64,000 nt of DNA, taken from positions 91,107 through 155,106 of the forward strand of contig JAHZDZ010000005.1 of assembly GCA_019422105.1 (NCBI GenBank), read 5' to 3'. The notes beneath the pieces are model-generated. The model did not search any database and was not told the origin of the DNA. It saw only the letters and a list, made by a program, of their open reading frames with translations. The position numbers and the translations under genes are program-made. The DNA comes from Bacillota bacterium. GTDB lineage: Bacteria > Bacillota > Clostridia > Lachnospirales > Anaerotignaceae. Below, piece by piece: positions 42,804 to 52,170 of this stretch (position 1 is the first letter of the stretch; each line of letters opens with the position of its first letter).

Positions 42804-44180
42804 ATGAAAATCCCAAACCGTATTTTATTATCAGAAGAGGAACTTCCAAAGCAGTGGTACAATATCGCAGCAGATATGCCCGAAAAGCATGACCCCTTCA
42901 TTAACCCACAGACCATGAAGGAGGCAGTGCCGGAGGATTTATATCCCGTATTTGCCGAAGAGCTTTGCCGTCAGGAATTCTCAACAAAGCAGTATATTGA
43001 TATACCCCAGGAGGTGCAGGAAAAGTATAAAATGTACCGTCCCTCCCCTCTTCACAGGGCCTATGCTCTGGAAAAGGCCTTGGATACACCCGCTAAAATT
43101 TATTACAAATACGAGGGAAGCAACACATCAGGCAGTCATAAATTGAATTCCGCTATTCCGCAGGCTTACTATAACAAGCTACAGGGCATCACCCACCTGA
43201 CAACAGAAACAGGAGCAGGACAATGGGGAACCGCTCTTGCTATGGCCTGTGCCTTTTATGATATCCCCCTCACAGTGTACATGGTAAAAATCAGTGCAGA
43301 GCAGAAGCCATACCGTAAAGCAGTCATTGAAACCTACGGCGGAAAGGTCATTCCAAGCCCCAGCAATACCACCAACGCAGGCAGAAAGGTGCTGGCGGAG
43401 GATCCAAACTGTACGGGAAGCCTTGGCTGTGCCATCAGTGAGGCGGTAGAGGTGGCGGTAACAAGCGAAAATACCCGTTATGTGCTGGGCTCTGTTTTAA
43501 ACCAGGTGGTTTTGCACCAGTCAATTATCGGAATAGAATCCAAAATGCAGATGGAGAAGGTAGGGGAATACCCTGATATTGTCATTGGCTGTGCCGGCGG
43601 CGGGTCCAACTTGGGCGGGCTTATGTCCGAATTTATGCACGACAAGCTGACAGGAAAGAAAAATCCATATTTTATCGCTGTAGAGCCTGCGGCGTGCCCT
43701 TCCCTCACCAGGGGAAAATACGCTTATGACTTCTGCGATACCGCAAAGGTAACGCCTTTAGCTAAAATGTACACATTGGGAAGCGGCTTTATACCGTCCT
43801 CCATTCACGCCGGAGGTCTTCGGTACCACGGCATGTCCCCTATTGTTTCAAAGCTCTATCATGATGGTTTTATTGATGAGGCTAGGGCTGTTTTTCAGAA
43901 CGATATTTTTGATGCCGCTACGCTCTTTGCAAAAACAGAAGCCATTCTTCCTGCGCCGGAAAGCTCACACGCTATCCGTGTAGCCATTGATGAAGCCCTG
44001 AAATGCAAGGAAAGCGGAGAGGCAAAAACCATACTCTTCGGCCTTACCGGAAACGGAAGCTATGACTTGGCGGCTTATATGCAATACAACGCAGGTGCCA
44101 TTCAGGATTACTCCCCAACCGACGAGGAACTTCAAAGAGGATTTGATACCCTTCCCAAAATTCCGGGTATACAGGACTGA
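42804..44180 (+). CDS. trpB2: TrpB2-type tryptophan synthase beta chain
   Basis: The 458-residue product belongs to the TrpB2 group, PLP enzymes that join serine and indole into tryptophan. The PLP lysine is K113 in SGSHKLNSA, and TETGAGQWGTALAMAC, SLGCAISEAV and GCAGGGSNLGGLM match the family. TrpB2 is longer than TrpB1 and often works without TrpA. No trpA or other trp gene is nearby, which suggests indole salvage or a moonlighting role such as serine deamination. A Trp-type T-box ties it to tryptophan supply. A double-hairpin repeat starts right after the stop. Confidence 0.94.
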   Translation: MKIPNRILLSEEELPKQWYNIAADMPEKHDPFINPQTMKEAVPEDLYPVFAEELCRQEFSTKQYIDIPQEVQEKYKMYRPSPLHRAYALEKALDTPAKIYYKYEGSNTSGSHKLNSAIPQAYYNKLQGITHLTTETGAGQWGTALAMACAFYDIPLTVYMVKISAEQKPYRKAVIETYGGKVIPSPSNTTNAGRKVLAEDPNCTGSLGCAISEAVEVAVTSENTRYVLGSVLNQVVLHQSIIGIESKMQMEKVGEYPDIVIGCAGGGSNLGGLMSEFMHDKLTGKKNPYFIAVEPAACPSLTRGKYAYDFCDTAKVTPLAKMYTLGSGFIPSSIHAGGLRYHGMSPIVSKLYHDGFIDEARAVFQNDIFDAATLFAKTEAILPAPESSHAIRVAIDEALKCKESGEAKTILFGLTGNGSYDLAAYMQYNAGAIQDYSPTDEELQRGFDTLPKIPGIQD

Positions 44181-44350
44181 AAATAACCGCAGCGTTGTTA
44201 TTTTAACGGATTGAGCGATTCTTAAGTTCAATCCGTTTTCTTTGTTTTCTTGTACCACACAGTGATTAAAATAACTGCAGTGTAGTTATTTTTACGGATT
44301 GAGCGATTCTTAAGTTCAATCCGTTTTCTTTATTTTCTTGTACCGCACAG
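44181..44350. repeat. Double-hairpin repeat family, two tandem copies
   Basis: Two units, 88 bp apart, begin one base after the trpB2 stop. Each has a first hairpin (AAATAAC/GTTATTT, then AAAATAACT/AGTTATTTT) and a second, ACGGATTGA/TCAATCCGT, around a 13-bp loop. Compared with the 1-290 array the stem sequence differs but pairing is kept. The first hairpin may terminate trpB2. Confidence 0.88.
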
Positions 44351-44770
44351 CAACGTATAAAATATTTTTCGCTCAATCGCATTCACACTGTATTTTTGTG
44401 ATTTGCTCCTGAAGAAAATCTGATGAGAGGGAAATAAAACGTTTCCAGCTCCTTACGGCTCCGCTTAAAAATTTATATCCCTCCTTTTTCTCCTATGCAT
44501 CCCTTCTCCTTCCTGCATGAATTTTATTCACCCCGATTGAACGGCAATTTTTATACCTGAAAAATCACTTTGCCGTCCCGCACCTTCGGACAATGAAAGA
44601 ATTTACCCGCCTGATCCGCACAAATTCGGCATATTTTCGTTTCTCATTTTAATACAAAATAGGCTGGCAAAAAAGAATTCTTGCTTTTTTACCGTAAAAA
44701 TATTAGTATAATGACAAAAACCATTATCGAAAAGCCAAAAAAATTATCATTTTAATAATAAGGTGATCCT
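44351..44770. other. AT-rich upstream region of the orphan sigma-54 activator
   Basis: No gene is visible in these 420 bp. A TGGCA...TTGCT pair at 44665-44685 has the wrong spacing for a sigma-54 promoter. The region presumably holds the promoter of the activator gene. Confidence 0.5.
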
Positions 44771-46525
44771 ATGGAAAAAACAGTACTCTCACAAATACAG
44801 GATGTTGTCCGACAATACGCAAAAGTTCTCAGCAATGTCACCCGTGTCAATGTGGAAATTGTTGACGCTTCTTATGTCAGAGTTGCGGGAACGGGGCTTC
44901 TGCAAAACGAAGTTGATCAGAATGTAGAGTCCAAGAGCTTTATATTTAAAAGGGCTATGGAAACAAAGCGTAAACATATCATCGCCAATCCATCTAAAGA
45001 CGATATCTGCAAGCTTTGCCCCAACCGCAGCCAGTGCTTTGAAAAATTTGAAATTGTCGCACCTATATTGTATCACGACACAGTTGTGGGCATTATCGCT
45101 CTAATCGCCACCGATGAAAAACAAAAAAACCGTTTGGAAGAGGATTTGGATAACTATATGGATCTTCTGGAACAAATTGCCGATCTTATCTGTGCGAAAA
45201 TAAAGGATTATAACGCCGTTCATGCACAGACAAGACAAATAGGTGCTTTAACCGAAATTATAAACCATATAGAGCAGTGTGTGATCATACTAAGCCATGA
45301 CTATAAAATACAAAGCTACAATTTCGCAGCGGCATCTCATCTTTGTCTGGATAAATCTTATCTGCAAGAGACAGTGCATATACAGGAAACCGGCGACTCC
45401 ATCAACGGCACTCACGAGTACAGGCTTCTTTTGAAAAAGCAGAAATATTTCGGCATAGGCGACATCTACCCCATAGGACTCCATTATGAGGGAGCTTCCT
45501 ATATCTTTATATTCAGGGAAGAGAATCAATTTAAAAACAGTATCCATGAGATGACAGCCCTTACAAAAACCCACCCTGTGGACGACATAATCGGTTCCTC
45601 TAAAAGAACCGGTGAGCTCAGGGATAACATATTAAAAATAGCACCCTCCCTTTCTACCGTTCTTATCACAGGAGAGAGCGGAACAGGCAAGGAAATGGCC
45701 GCAACGGCAATCTGGAAAGCCGGCCCGCGCCATAACGAACCCTTTGTAGCCATCAACTGTGCCGCTATACCGGAGCAGCTTTTGGAAAGCGAGCTGTTTG
45801 GATATGTAGAAGGCTCCTTCACCGGCGCCAATCCCAACGGCAGAATCGGAAAATTTGAACTGGCAAACCACGGCACCCTCTTTTTAGATGAAATAGGTGA
45901 CATGCCTCTTTACATGCAGGCTAAACTGCTTCGGGTACTTCAGGAGAGAAGAATCACACGCCTTGGGTCAAATAACCAAATCTCTGTGGATATTCGTGTA
46001 ATTGCCGCCACCAATAAAAATTTAAAAGAATTGATTACTGAAAATAAATTTCGGGAAGATCTCTATTACCGTCTCAACGTTATACCGATTCACATTCCTC
46101 CCTTGAGGGAGAGGATAGAGGATATTGAGGATTTAGCCTATCTTTTCATATCAAAATATTCTGAACGGTTTCACAAATACTTTGACCATATAGAGCCCGA
46201 GGTACTGACCAAAATGAAGCTGTACAATTGGACAGGCAATGTGCGGGAGCTTGAAAACACTATTGAATTTATGATAAACATGATGGGAGAAGACGGTATT
46301 GTATCCCTGAAAACACTCCCTTCCTCCCTCTTAAACTATCAAAGCCCCACGGACAGCCAAAAAAATGCCGTTTTGACGCTGGAGGAACTGGAAAAAAGGG
46401 AGATATTAAAAGCGATTCATTTATATGGAGACACCACGGCAGGCAAAAAGCTGGCGGCTGAAAAGCTTGGTATTGGCATCGCCACTCTGTACCGCAAGCT
46501 TTCCTCCCTGCAATTATCAAAATAA
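44771..46525 (+). CDS. Sigma-54-dependent activator with N-terminal Cys-motif sensor
   Basis: The 584-residue protein is an enhancer-binding AAA+ activator. The N-terminal 150 residues resemble a GAF-like sensor with CKLCPNRSQC at 80-89 (C-X2-C-X5-C), a possible metal or Fe-S site. A PAS-like segment follows (about 160-255). The AAA+ domain has Walker A GESGTGKE (301-308), the sigma-54-contact loop GSFTGA (348-353) and an arginine finger. The Fis-type helix-turn-helix is at the end (GIGIATLYRKL). It has all residues needed to activate sigma-54. It starts after AAGGTGATC. No target promoter is seen beside it, so it is an orphan here. Confidence 0.9.
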   Translation: MEKTVLSQIQDVVRQYAKVLSNVTRVNVEIVDASYVRVAGTGLLQNEVDQNVESKSFIFKRAMETKRKHIIANPSKDDICKLCPNRSQCFEKFEIVAPILYHDTVVGIIALIATDEKQKNRLEEDLDNYMDLLEQIADLICAKIKDYNAVHAQTRQIGALTEIINHIEQCVIILSHDYKIQSYNFAAASHLCLDKSYLQETVHIQETGDSINGTHEYRLLLKKQKYFGIGDIYPIGLHYEGASYIFIFREENQFKNSIHEMTALTKTHPVDDIIGSSKRTGELRDNILKIAPSLSTVLITGESGTGKEMAATAIWKAGPRHNEPFVAINCAAIPEQLLESELFGYVEGSFTGANPNGRIGKFELANHGTLFLDEIGDMPLYMQAKLLRVLQERRITRLGSNNQISVDIRVIAATNKNLKELITENKFREDLYYRLNVIPIHIPPLRERIEDIEDLAYLFISKYSERFHKYFDHIEPEVLTKMKLYNWTGNVRELENTIEFMINMMGEDGIVSLKTLPSSLLNYQSPTDSQKNAVLTLEELEKREILKAIHLYGDTTAGKKLAAEKLGIGIATLYRKLSSLQLSK

Positions 46526-46545
46526 TATAGATTCTCTCACTAATA

Positions 46546-46670
46546 AAAATAGCCGTGGTTTTTATATTCCATCTGTTTCCTGAATTTCCTTTTTATTACG
46601 CAGCAATAAAAAATAGCCTAACTTGGCTATTTTTACGGATGGAATGGTTTTATATTCCATCCGTTTCTCT
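46546..46670. repeat. Double-hairpin repeat family, one partial and one full copy
   Basis: The full copy has AAAATAGCC/GGCTATTTTT (46610-46634) then ACGGATGGAAT (46635-46645) pairing with ATTCCATCCGT (46654-46664). A truncated copy lies at 46546-46585 and lacks pairing arms. Between them is TTATT-ACGCAGC-AATAA, like the ATTGC/GCAAT hairpin of the left array. It begins about 20 bp after the activator stop. Confidence 0.85.
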
Positions 46671-46920
46671 TATATCATATTTTATTGAAAATGCGGCTTT
46701 ACAGTTCCTTTCGGACATCCCACGTACAGCTATTGCAAAAACGACAAAACCCAAAATCAGGATTTCACCGTTTTTCATACAATATCATGTTTTCCCGCAA
46801 ACAAATTTTGACCTCAAAAAATTCCCTTTAAAAATCAGTGCCGCTTCGTGCGCAGTCACCTTAAGTGGGTGTCATAAGGAAGCGAAAAATAACAGAATTT
46901 TTTTCGCAGGTCAAGCTTTC

Positions 46921-47340
46921 CTATCTTCCCCTGTGTTTTTCCTTTTTCCTTTGCTGCTTTAAAAGAAAAAGCCTTTCCTTTTCCCGTTCCTTATCAAGCC
47001 GGCTTCTCTGCCTTGCAGCTTCCTTTCCCTCTTCCCGTGAAAGCTTAAGAGCCTGCTGCGCTTTTGTGCCCGTGCCCTTGGATTCCGTTTCTTTCCGTGA
47101 AAGCCTCATACGCCTTTTGGGATTCAGCCGTTTTTCCGGTTTTTCCTCCACTGCTGCCGGCGTACCAAAAGACAGACGGTTCCAATTATGGAGGTAATAT
47201 TCATATACCTCATAAATTTTAGGCTCTGCCCCAAACACTATCCGCGCCGCCCAAAGTCTCTCCCCGGCACTTAACTCATAGATGCCATACCAGAAAGGCT
47301 CTTCAAAGTAAACGGTAAGTTTGACTGCTGCTTTTTCCAT
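46921..47340 (-). CDS. yjdF: YjdF-family protein
   Basis: The 139-residue product matches the YjdF (DUF2992) family. The N-terminal domain MEKAAVKLTVYFEEPFWYGI and ELSAGERLWAARIVFGAEPK is conserved, and the C-terminal half is a very basic, Lys/Arg-rich helix (QRSRLDKEREKERLFL). ATG at 47340 follows GGAGG. In Firmicutes yjdF is often preceded by a riboswitch that senses azaaromatic compounds, and a structured leader is present here. The function is unknown; a link to detoxification of aromatic compounds is suggested by the riboswitch class. Confidence 0.9.
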   Translation of the reverse strand: MEKAAVKLTVYFEEPFWYGIYELSAGERLWAARIVFGAEPKIYEVYEYYLHNWNRLSFGTPAAVEEKPEKRLNPKRRMRLSRKETESKGTGTKAQQALKLSREEGKEAARQRSRLDKEREKERLFLLKQQRKKEKHRGR

Positions 47341-47364
47341 TATGTTCCCTCCTAATAAAAAATA

Positions 47365-47460
47365 CCACAAAGAAGGGACAACCTTAGGAGGCAGGTTACT
47401 GACAGTCATCAAGGCCGCGCATGGACTACCAACCATGCCGTGTTTTTATCTTTGCTTACC
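47365..47460 (-). ncRNA. Structured yjdF leader, candidate yjdF riboswitch
   Basis: On the minus strand an outer stem, CAAAGA/TCTTTG (47449-47454 with 47368-47373), encloses GCATGG-N8-CCATGC and AACCT-N8-AGGTT hairpins and a TGATGACTGTCAG linker. It sits directly before the yjdF ribosome-binding site. The layout and gene fit the yjdF motif RNA, but I cannot confirm the consensus. Confidence 0.55.
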
Positions 47461-47763
47461 ATATAATAGCTTAGCCGTGTACATAATAACTGCTCAGTCT
47501 GTCAAGCGCAAACCCACAAAGGTTATGCACTTGGCCCATAACAGGCGCTGCGTTTTCCTTTAGAAATCAGACTTGACTTCATTCTGCAATCAAGTGAAGC
47601 CTTTTAAAGGTTTTCGGAGTCTCATAGGCAGTGAATTCCTGCATTTTTTTGACCCCCTGTACCGTTAACTTAGCACAGCGGCTTACTTTATGGTAATATT
47701 TCTCCATGCTGATGTCAAGAACAGCAAAATTTTTCTCTGTAAATTTTTACATTATACATAAAA
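47461..47763. other. Spacer upstream of the yjdF leader
   Basis: No gene or tRNA is seen. It contains a TTGACA-like box on the minus strand at about 47499-47504 that might belong to the yjdF promoter, though no well-spaced -10 is clear. Confidence 0.45.
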
Positions 47764-47798
47764 ACAGCGGTAAATCCGTTTTCGGAATTTACCGCTGT
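47764..47798. terminator. Terminator after the second AEC gene
   Basis: ACAGCGGTAAATTCCG pairs with CGGATTTACCGCTGT (minus-strand reading, one bulge), and Ts follow on both strands. Confidence 0.85.
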
Positions 47799-47848
47799 TC
47801 TCTTTTATCCTTATATTTCATTTCCGCTATACTACAGCTTTTCTTCAG

Positions 47849-48781
47849 CTAGCTGATAAAATAACAGACAGCAGGTGTTGTAAACATACACAGCAATGTT
47901 GTCACAAAAATAATCTGCGCCACATAGGAGCTGTCACCGCCGTACTGCTCCACCGCCATAGGGATGGAGGCCATTGTGGGAAGGGCCAGAAGCAGTGCCA
48001 CGATAAGCCTTTCCACTACGTCCAAAAACGGTGCCGTCACATAAAATACCGCTACAGGCATTAATATCATCTTAATCAGAACAATCAGGAAAATAGACTT
48101 ATTTTGCAGCATACTTTTTATATCAATAAAGCAAAGAGTCGCTCCCAGATAAATCAGTGCCCAGCTGGAGCAGGTTCCGCCCAGTGACGCTACCGCCGAG
48201 GCAATCTGATCAGGAATATAAAGGTTCAGGCTGGTGATGGTGATTGCCAGCAAAATGGACATCAAAACAGGGCTCATGAGCCTTCCTATCACATTCTGTT
48301 CCGACATGGCATCATTGTCTCTGCCCAATATATAAACCCCCAGTGTCCACAGCAGAAACTGTCCCATGAAAGCAAATATGGGCACATAGGCATTTGCCTC
48401 ACCGTTAGGGAATATGGCTACAATCAGCGGAACACCGATGAAGGTTGAATTTCCAATCATCATGGAAACCTGATAAAGCCCCTCCTTATCTCCGCCCACT
48501 CTGGCCGCTCTTGCCACATATTTTCCAACCAGGCAAAGGAAAAGCATGCACAAAAGATATATGAGGGCAAAACGCCAGTTTGCCGCAACACTGAATATTG
48601 TTACACGCTTTGCGTATATTAAATCAAAGACAAGGCATGGCATAGCGATTTTTACTATCAGCTGTGACAATACTTTAATATTATCCTTTTTCAGTACCTT
48701 TATTTTTACGGCAATCGCGCCGATTGCCATAAAGATTGCAAATGTAATCATTTTTGAACCGACTATCTCAAAATAATTCAT
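47849..48781 (-). CDS. AEC-family transporter (second copy)
   Basis: The 310-residue protein has about ten membrane helices and matches the auxin-efflux-carrier family, likely moving an organic acid. Motifs include SQLIVKIAMPCLVFDLIYA near residues 40-58 and MIGNSTFIGVPLIVAIFPNGE near 107-127. It is divergent from a LysR-type gene across about 190 bp, a typical regulator-target pair. It is only distantly like the copy at 17899-18852. Substrate unknown. Confidence 0.87.
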   Translation of the reverse strand: MNYFEIVGSKMITFAIFMAIGAIAVKIKVLKKDNIKVLSQLIVKIAMPCLVFDLIYAKRVTIFSVAANWRFALIYLLCMLFLCLVGKYVARAARVGGDKEGLYQVSMMIGNSTFIGVPLIVAIFPNGEANAYVPIFAFMGQFLLWTLGVYILGRDNDAMSEQNVIGRLMSPVLMSILLAITITSLNLYIPDQIASAVASLGGTCSSWALIYLGATLCFIDIKSMLQNKSIFLIVLIKMILMPVAVFYVTAPFLDVVERLIVALLLALPTMASIPMAVEQYGGDSSYVAQIIFVTTLLCMFTTPAVCYFIS

Positions 48782-48969
48782 ATCCTTACCCTTCTTACTC
48801 TCATAAATTAGTTGTTTCCAGACTGCCTACATGTTATATTATAGTAGCATTATACTTTTAAAGCAACATCAGACAACGCAAATTCTTATAGATTTATTTG
48901 AATAATAAACGAACTATTTATGTAAAAAATTCTATATAAATTATCTTTAAATCAGAAAGAGGTATGACA

Positions 48970-49854
48970 ATGGAACTTTTACAGCTTTATTACTTTAAAA
49001 AGGTAGCGGAACTGCAGCACATGTCCCACGCGGCAAGCCAGCTTCATCTGACACAGCCCACCTTGAGCAAAACCATCAGCAATCTGGAGGAAGATTTGCA
49101 CGTTAAGCTTTTTGACCGCATCGGCAAGAATATTATACTAAACCAAAACGGCAAAATCCTTCTCAAATACACTGACAGGATATTGGCGGCAGTCAGCGAC
49201 GCCAAAGCTGAAATTGCGGATTACAACGAAAACTATTCCACCGCGGTTACCCTTCTGAGCATGCATGCCGTCACAAAAATACTGCCCAATATGCTGGTAA
49301 AATTCCACCAGCTGCATCCTGAAATAAAATTCGAAATTGATCAGTATAATAACCGGGGCAATAACGAAGAGGATTATGACATAATGCTGGATTCCTCCCT
49401 GGTTAAAAACGATGGGCCATACACAAAGACCCTGCTCAGAGAAAAGATACTTCTGGTAATCCCAAAGGGGCATCCTCTTTTGGAGAAATCCCACATATAC
49501 CTGAAAGATATTGCAGAGGAATCCTTTATTATGCTTCCCAAAAAATCGACGCTGCACAAAATTATTGTCTCCTCCTTTCATGACATCGGATTTTACCCCA
49601 ATATCATATTTGAGACTAATAATCCCTCCACCATCAGCGCCTTAATACAGTCCGGTATGGGCATATCTCTGCTTCCCGCTATTACATGGGAGGACATCGG
49701 TGAAAATGCCATTGAATTCAGGCCCATAGAGGATTTTCCCCTTTACCGCTATATCACTCTCTCCTGGAGGCGCAACGGCTATCTCTCCAAAGCAGCAGAC
49801 CTCTTTAAAAACTTTATTATAGAATACTTTGAAAATTTGGAGCATGATAAATAA
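48970..49854 (+). CDS. LysR-family transcriptional regulator
   Basis: The 294-residue product has the LysR winged helix at the start (LYYFKKVAELQHMSHAASQLHLTQPTLSKTISNLE) seen as HAASQLHLTQPTLSKTI, and an effector-binding domain from about residue 90. ATG at 48970 is preferred because AGAGG is eight bases upstream; ATG at 48964 abuts it. It lies opposite the AEC transporter gene and probably controls it in response to the transported acid. A strong terminator follows. Confidence 0.92.
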   Translation: MELLQLYYFKKVAELQHMSHAASQLHLTQPTLSKTISNLEEDLHVKLFDRIGKNIILNQNGKILLKYTDRILAAVSDAKAEIADYNENYSTAVTLLSMHAVTKILPNMLVKFHQLHPEIKFEIDQYNNRGNNEEDYDIMLDSSLVKNDGPYTKTLLREKILLVIPKGHPLLEKSHIYLKDIAEESFIMLPKKSTLHKIIVSSFHDIGFYPNIIFETNNPSTISALIQSGMGISLLPAITWEDIGENAIEFRPIEDFPLYRYITLSWRRNGYLSKAADLFKNFIIEYFENLEHDK

Positions 49855-49864
49855 ATTACTGCAG

Positions 49865-49896
49865 GCAGGTCCTTTGTTTGAAGGGACCTGCTTTTA
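49865..49896 (+). terminator. Terminator of the LysR gene
   Basis: GCAGGTCC(T)TT and AAGGGACCTGC form a stem around TGTTTG, followed by TTTT. Confidence 0.88.
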
Positions 49897-49976
49897 TAGT
49901 TGATTCAAACACCGCTTTTCGTTATGAAATTGATATGGTATTTTCCGCCCCTGCTTTATACGGCACAAAACCCCTG

Positions 49977-50019
49977 AAAAAAGCGGTAAAACCCACTTTG
50001 AAGGCTTTACCGCTTTTTT
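49977..50019. terminator. Terminator after the YfcC-family gene
   Basis: AAAAAAGCGGTAAA and TTTACCGCTTTTTT form a stem with a partly paired interior. It lies about 35 bp past the carrier's stop codon on the minus strand. Confidence 0.88.
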
Positions 50020-50053
50020 ACATCTTCTCTGATTGCTGTTGCGTCTTTCTTGC

Positions 50054-51448
50054 TTACGCAACGCCAATCATAACGCCAACCGTCAAGCTTATCATAATGA
50101 TGACGGACCAAAGTACAAATAACGGAATCATCCATTTCATCCATTTTCCATAGCCTACGCCCGCAACACCAAGACATGCCATCAGCGTTCCGTTGGTTGG
50201 GAATATAAGGTTTGATAAACCATCACCATACTGGTATGCACAAACGGCAATCTGTCTTGTCACGCCAAGAATATCCGCCAATGGGGACATAATAGGCATA
50301 ACAATTGCCGCCTGACTGGAGCCGGAGGAAACAAAGAAATTGAAAAGGGTGTTCATGATATACATTGCTGCGCCCTGGAACATAGTCGGAATCTTTGCCA
50401 GAGGTAAGCTCATGGCATGAACGATAGTGTGTACAATCTGGCCTTCTGTCAGGATAATGGAAACACCGATAGCAAGACCAATCAGCATACATCCGAATGT
50501 CATAACATTGCAGCCTTTGATAAAGGATTGAATCATCTTATCCGGGCTGAACTTTGCAATCGCTGCGGAAAGCAGTGTAATAATCAAAAAGATCGCCGCC
50601 ATATAATCGGTGCCCCATGTATATTTCAAAGCGCCATAAGTATAAATCGCAAATCCAAGCATTAGTATAATTAAAATAATTGCATGCTTTGATGTAAAAT
50701 CAATCTCCTGTACATTCACATTCTCAAAGCTGTTTTCAGAGCCGAGCACACTGGCATTTCTGTCCTTCATCAGCTTCTTTGCATATCTCATAACATACCA
50801 TGTGGTAGCCAGATACATAATAAACCAGACGACAGAACGGTATACGAAACCTGAAAGAGGCTGAAGGTCAGCCATCCCCTGCGCAAACTGCACAGTTGTC
50901 GGACAAAGCTGGCTGGTTGCAAAGCCCTGATAAGCCGCTGCAAATATAATACCGACAGCAGCCACCTTGTCAAGATTCAGCCGTTTTGCCAAAAGAAGGC
51001 CTACCGGAATAACTGCGACAACCGGATTGACCAAAACGCCCACAGCGCCCATGATTGACATAAATAACATAACAAAAGGAATTACCATAACTGCTTTGTC
51101 GCCAAACTTTTTTACCAACATTCCCAAAAATGCATCGATTGCCCCTGTATCCAGAATAACCTGAAAATACCCTCCTAAAAGGAAAAGGAAGAATATTACG
51201 TTAGCCTGTTTAACAAGGCCCCTGCTGATTACTGTAAAGAACTGCCAGAATGTTGTCGGCGTCCGCTCAATATAATGGAATGAATTCGGATCAATAACAG
51301 ACTTGCCGGTAACTTCATTCACTACGGAGTCATAAACACCGGCGGGCACAATATAGGTAGCAATTGCCGCAATAATCAAAATGGTAAACACGATTACATA
51401 GGCATTCGGTACCTTAAATCCCTTCTTTTTTTCTCCCATACTACTCAT
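50054..51448 (-). CDS. YfcC/DcuC-family membrane carrier
   Basis: The 464-residue protein has about twelve helices and matches the YfcC branch of the DcuC family, anaerobic carriers of dicarboxylates or basic amino acids. The start KVPNAYVIVFTILIIAAIATYIVPAGVYD and the second half SGSSQAAIVMPIMSPLADILG (a re-entrant loop near residue 395) are characteristic; shorter cores are VIVFTILIIAAIATYIVP and GSSQAAIVMPIM. It is monocistronic with its own terminator. The substrate cannot be decided. Confidence 0.88.
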   Translation of the reverse strand: MSSMGEKKKGFKVPNAYVIVFTILIIAAIATYIVPAGVYDSVVNEVTGKSVIDPNSFHYIERTPTTFWQFFTVISRGLVKQANVIFFLFLLGGYFQVILDTGAIDAFLGMLVKKFGDKAVMVIPFVMLFMSIMGAVGVLVNPVVAVIPVGLLLAKRLNLDKVAAVGIIFAAAYQGFATSQLCPTTVQFAQGMADLQPLSGFVYRSVVWFIMYLATTWYVMRYAKKLMKDRNASVLGSENSFENVNVQEIDFTSKHAIILIILMLGFAIYTYGALKYTWGTDYMAAIFLIITLLSAAIAKFSPDKMIQSFIKGCNVMTFGCMLIGLAIGVSIILTEGQIVHTIVHAMSLPLAKIPTMFQGAAMYIMNTLFNFFVSSGSSQAAIVMPIMSPLADILGVTRQIAVCAYQYGDGLSNLIFPTNGTLMACLGVAGVGYGKWMKWMIPLFVLWSVIIMISLTVGVMIGVA

Positions 51449-52116
51449 ATCCCTTCTTTTTAATATTATACATCCGCAAAAAACATGGCAGAAACAACAC
51501 CGGTCATTTATTCACCAATATTGTTCCCATTTTTCCAGCGTGCTCCGCGGACGGGTATAAACATAATTATCTGCACTGCTCAGAACAGGTAAATATTACA
51601 ACATGAATACTTGAATATTTATAACCTTTTGCTCTAAAACCCCATAGGCAGAATACACATTGCAGGATTTGGAGTCCGCAAAAAAATTTCCAAAAAAAGA
51701 CATATATTCATTTAATTTATGTATAATTTTGTATAATTAATAATACATCATTTCCAATATAAAGTCCATACTATAATTATTCATATATATATAGATAACT
51801 TTCATATAAATTATTTATTTTATATATATTGCTGATATTTTTTTTGTTTTTTAGAGAAAAGCGACATTTCGATTGTAAATGCGTTTACAACCCTTTGGTG
51901 ATAAAGTATAGTTTTCTCTTTATTTTCAGATGTCTTTTTATGTCGATAAATTTCCGTTCTCAAAAAAAATCCAATAAAACATACAAACAGCCACACCAAA
52001 CTATATTATTTTAATATAGCTCATTTTTTCATAACGTATCATTTATCAAAAAAAGGCGCCGAATAATTATTCCATTTTTTTGTATATCATGATATTGCAT
52101 ACTAACATATTGCACA
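51449..52116. other. AT-rich spacer upstream of the YfcC-family gene
   Basis: These 670 bp are very AT-rich, with many TATA runs around 51780-51830. I see no gene, RNA or sigma-54 site. It presumably holds the promoter of the carrier gene. Confidence 0.5.
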
Positions 52117-52150
52117 CAAAAAACAGGAGGGGAAACCCTCCTGTTTTTTT
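52117..52150. terminator. Terminator of the nitrilase-amidohydrolase operon
   Basis: AAAAAACAGGAGGG pairs with CCCTCCTGTTTTTT around GAAA. It lies about 20 bp past the amidohydrolase stop on the minus strand. Confidence 0.92.
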
Positions 52151-52170
52151 AGAAAAAATGCGATACAAAC

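Noticed and set aside
44665..44685. TGGCA...TTGCT upstream of the orphan activator as a sigma-54 promoter
   Set aside because: The two boxes are about five bases too far apart, placing them on opposite faces of the helix.
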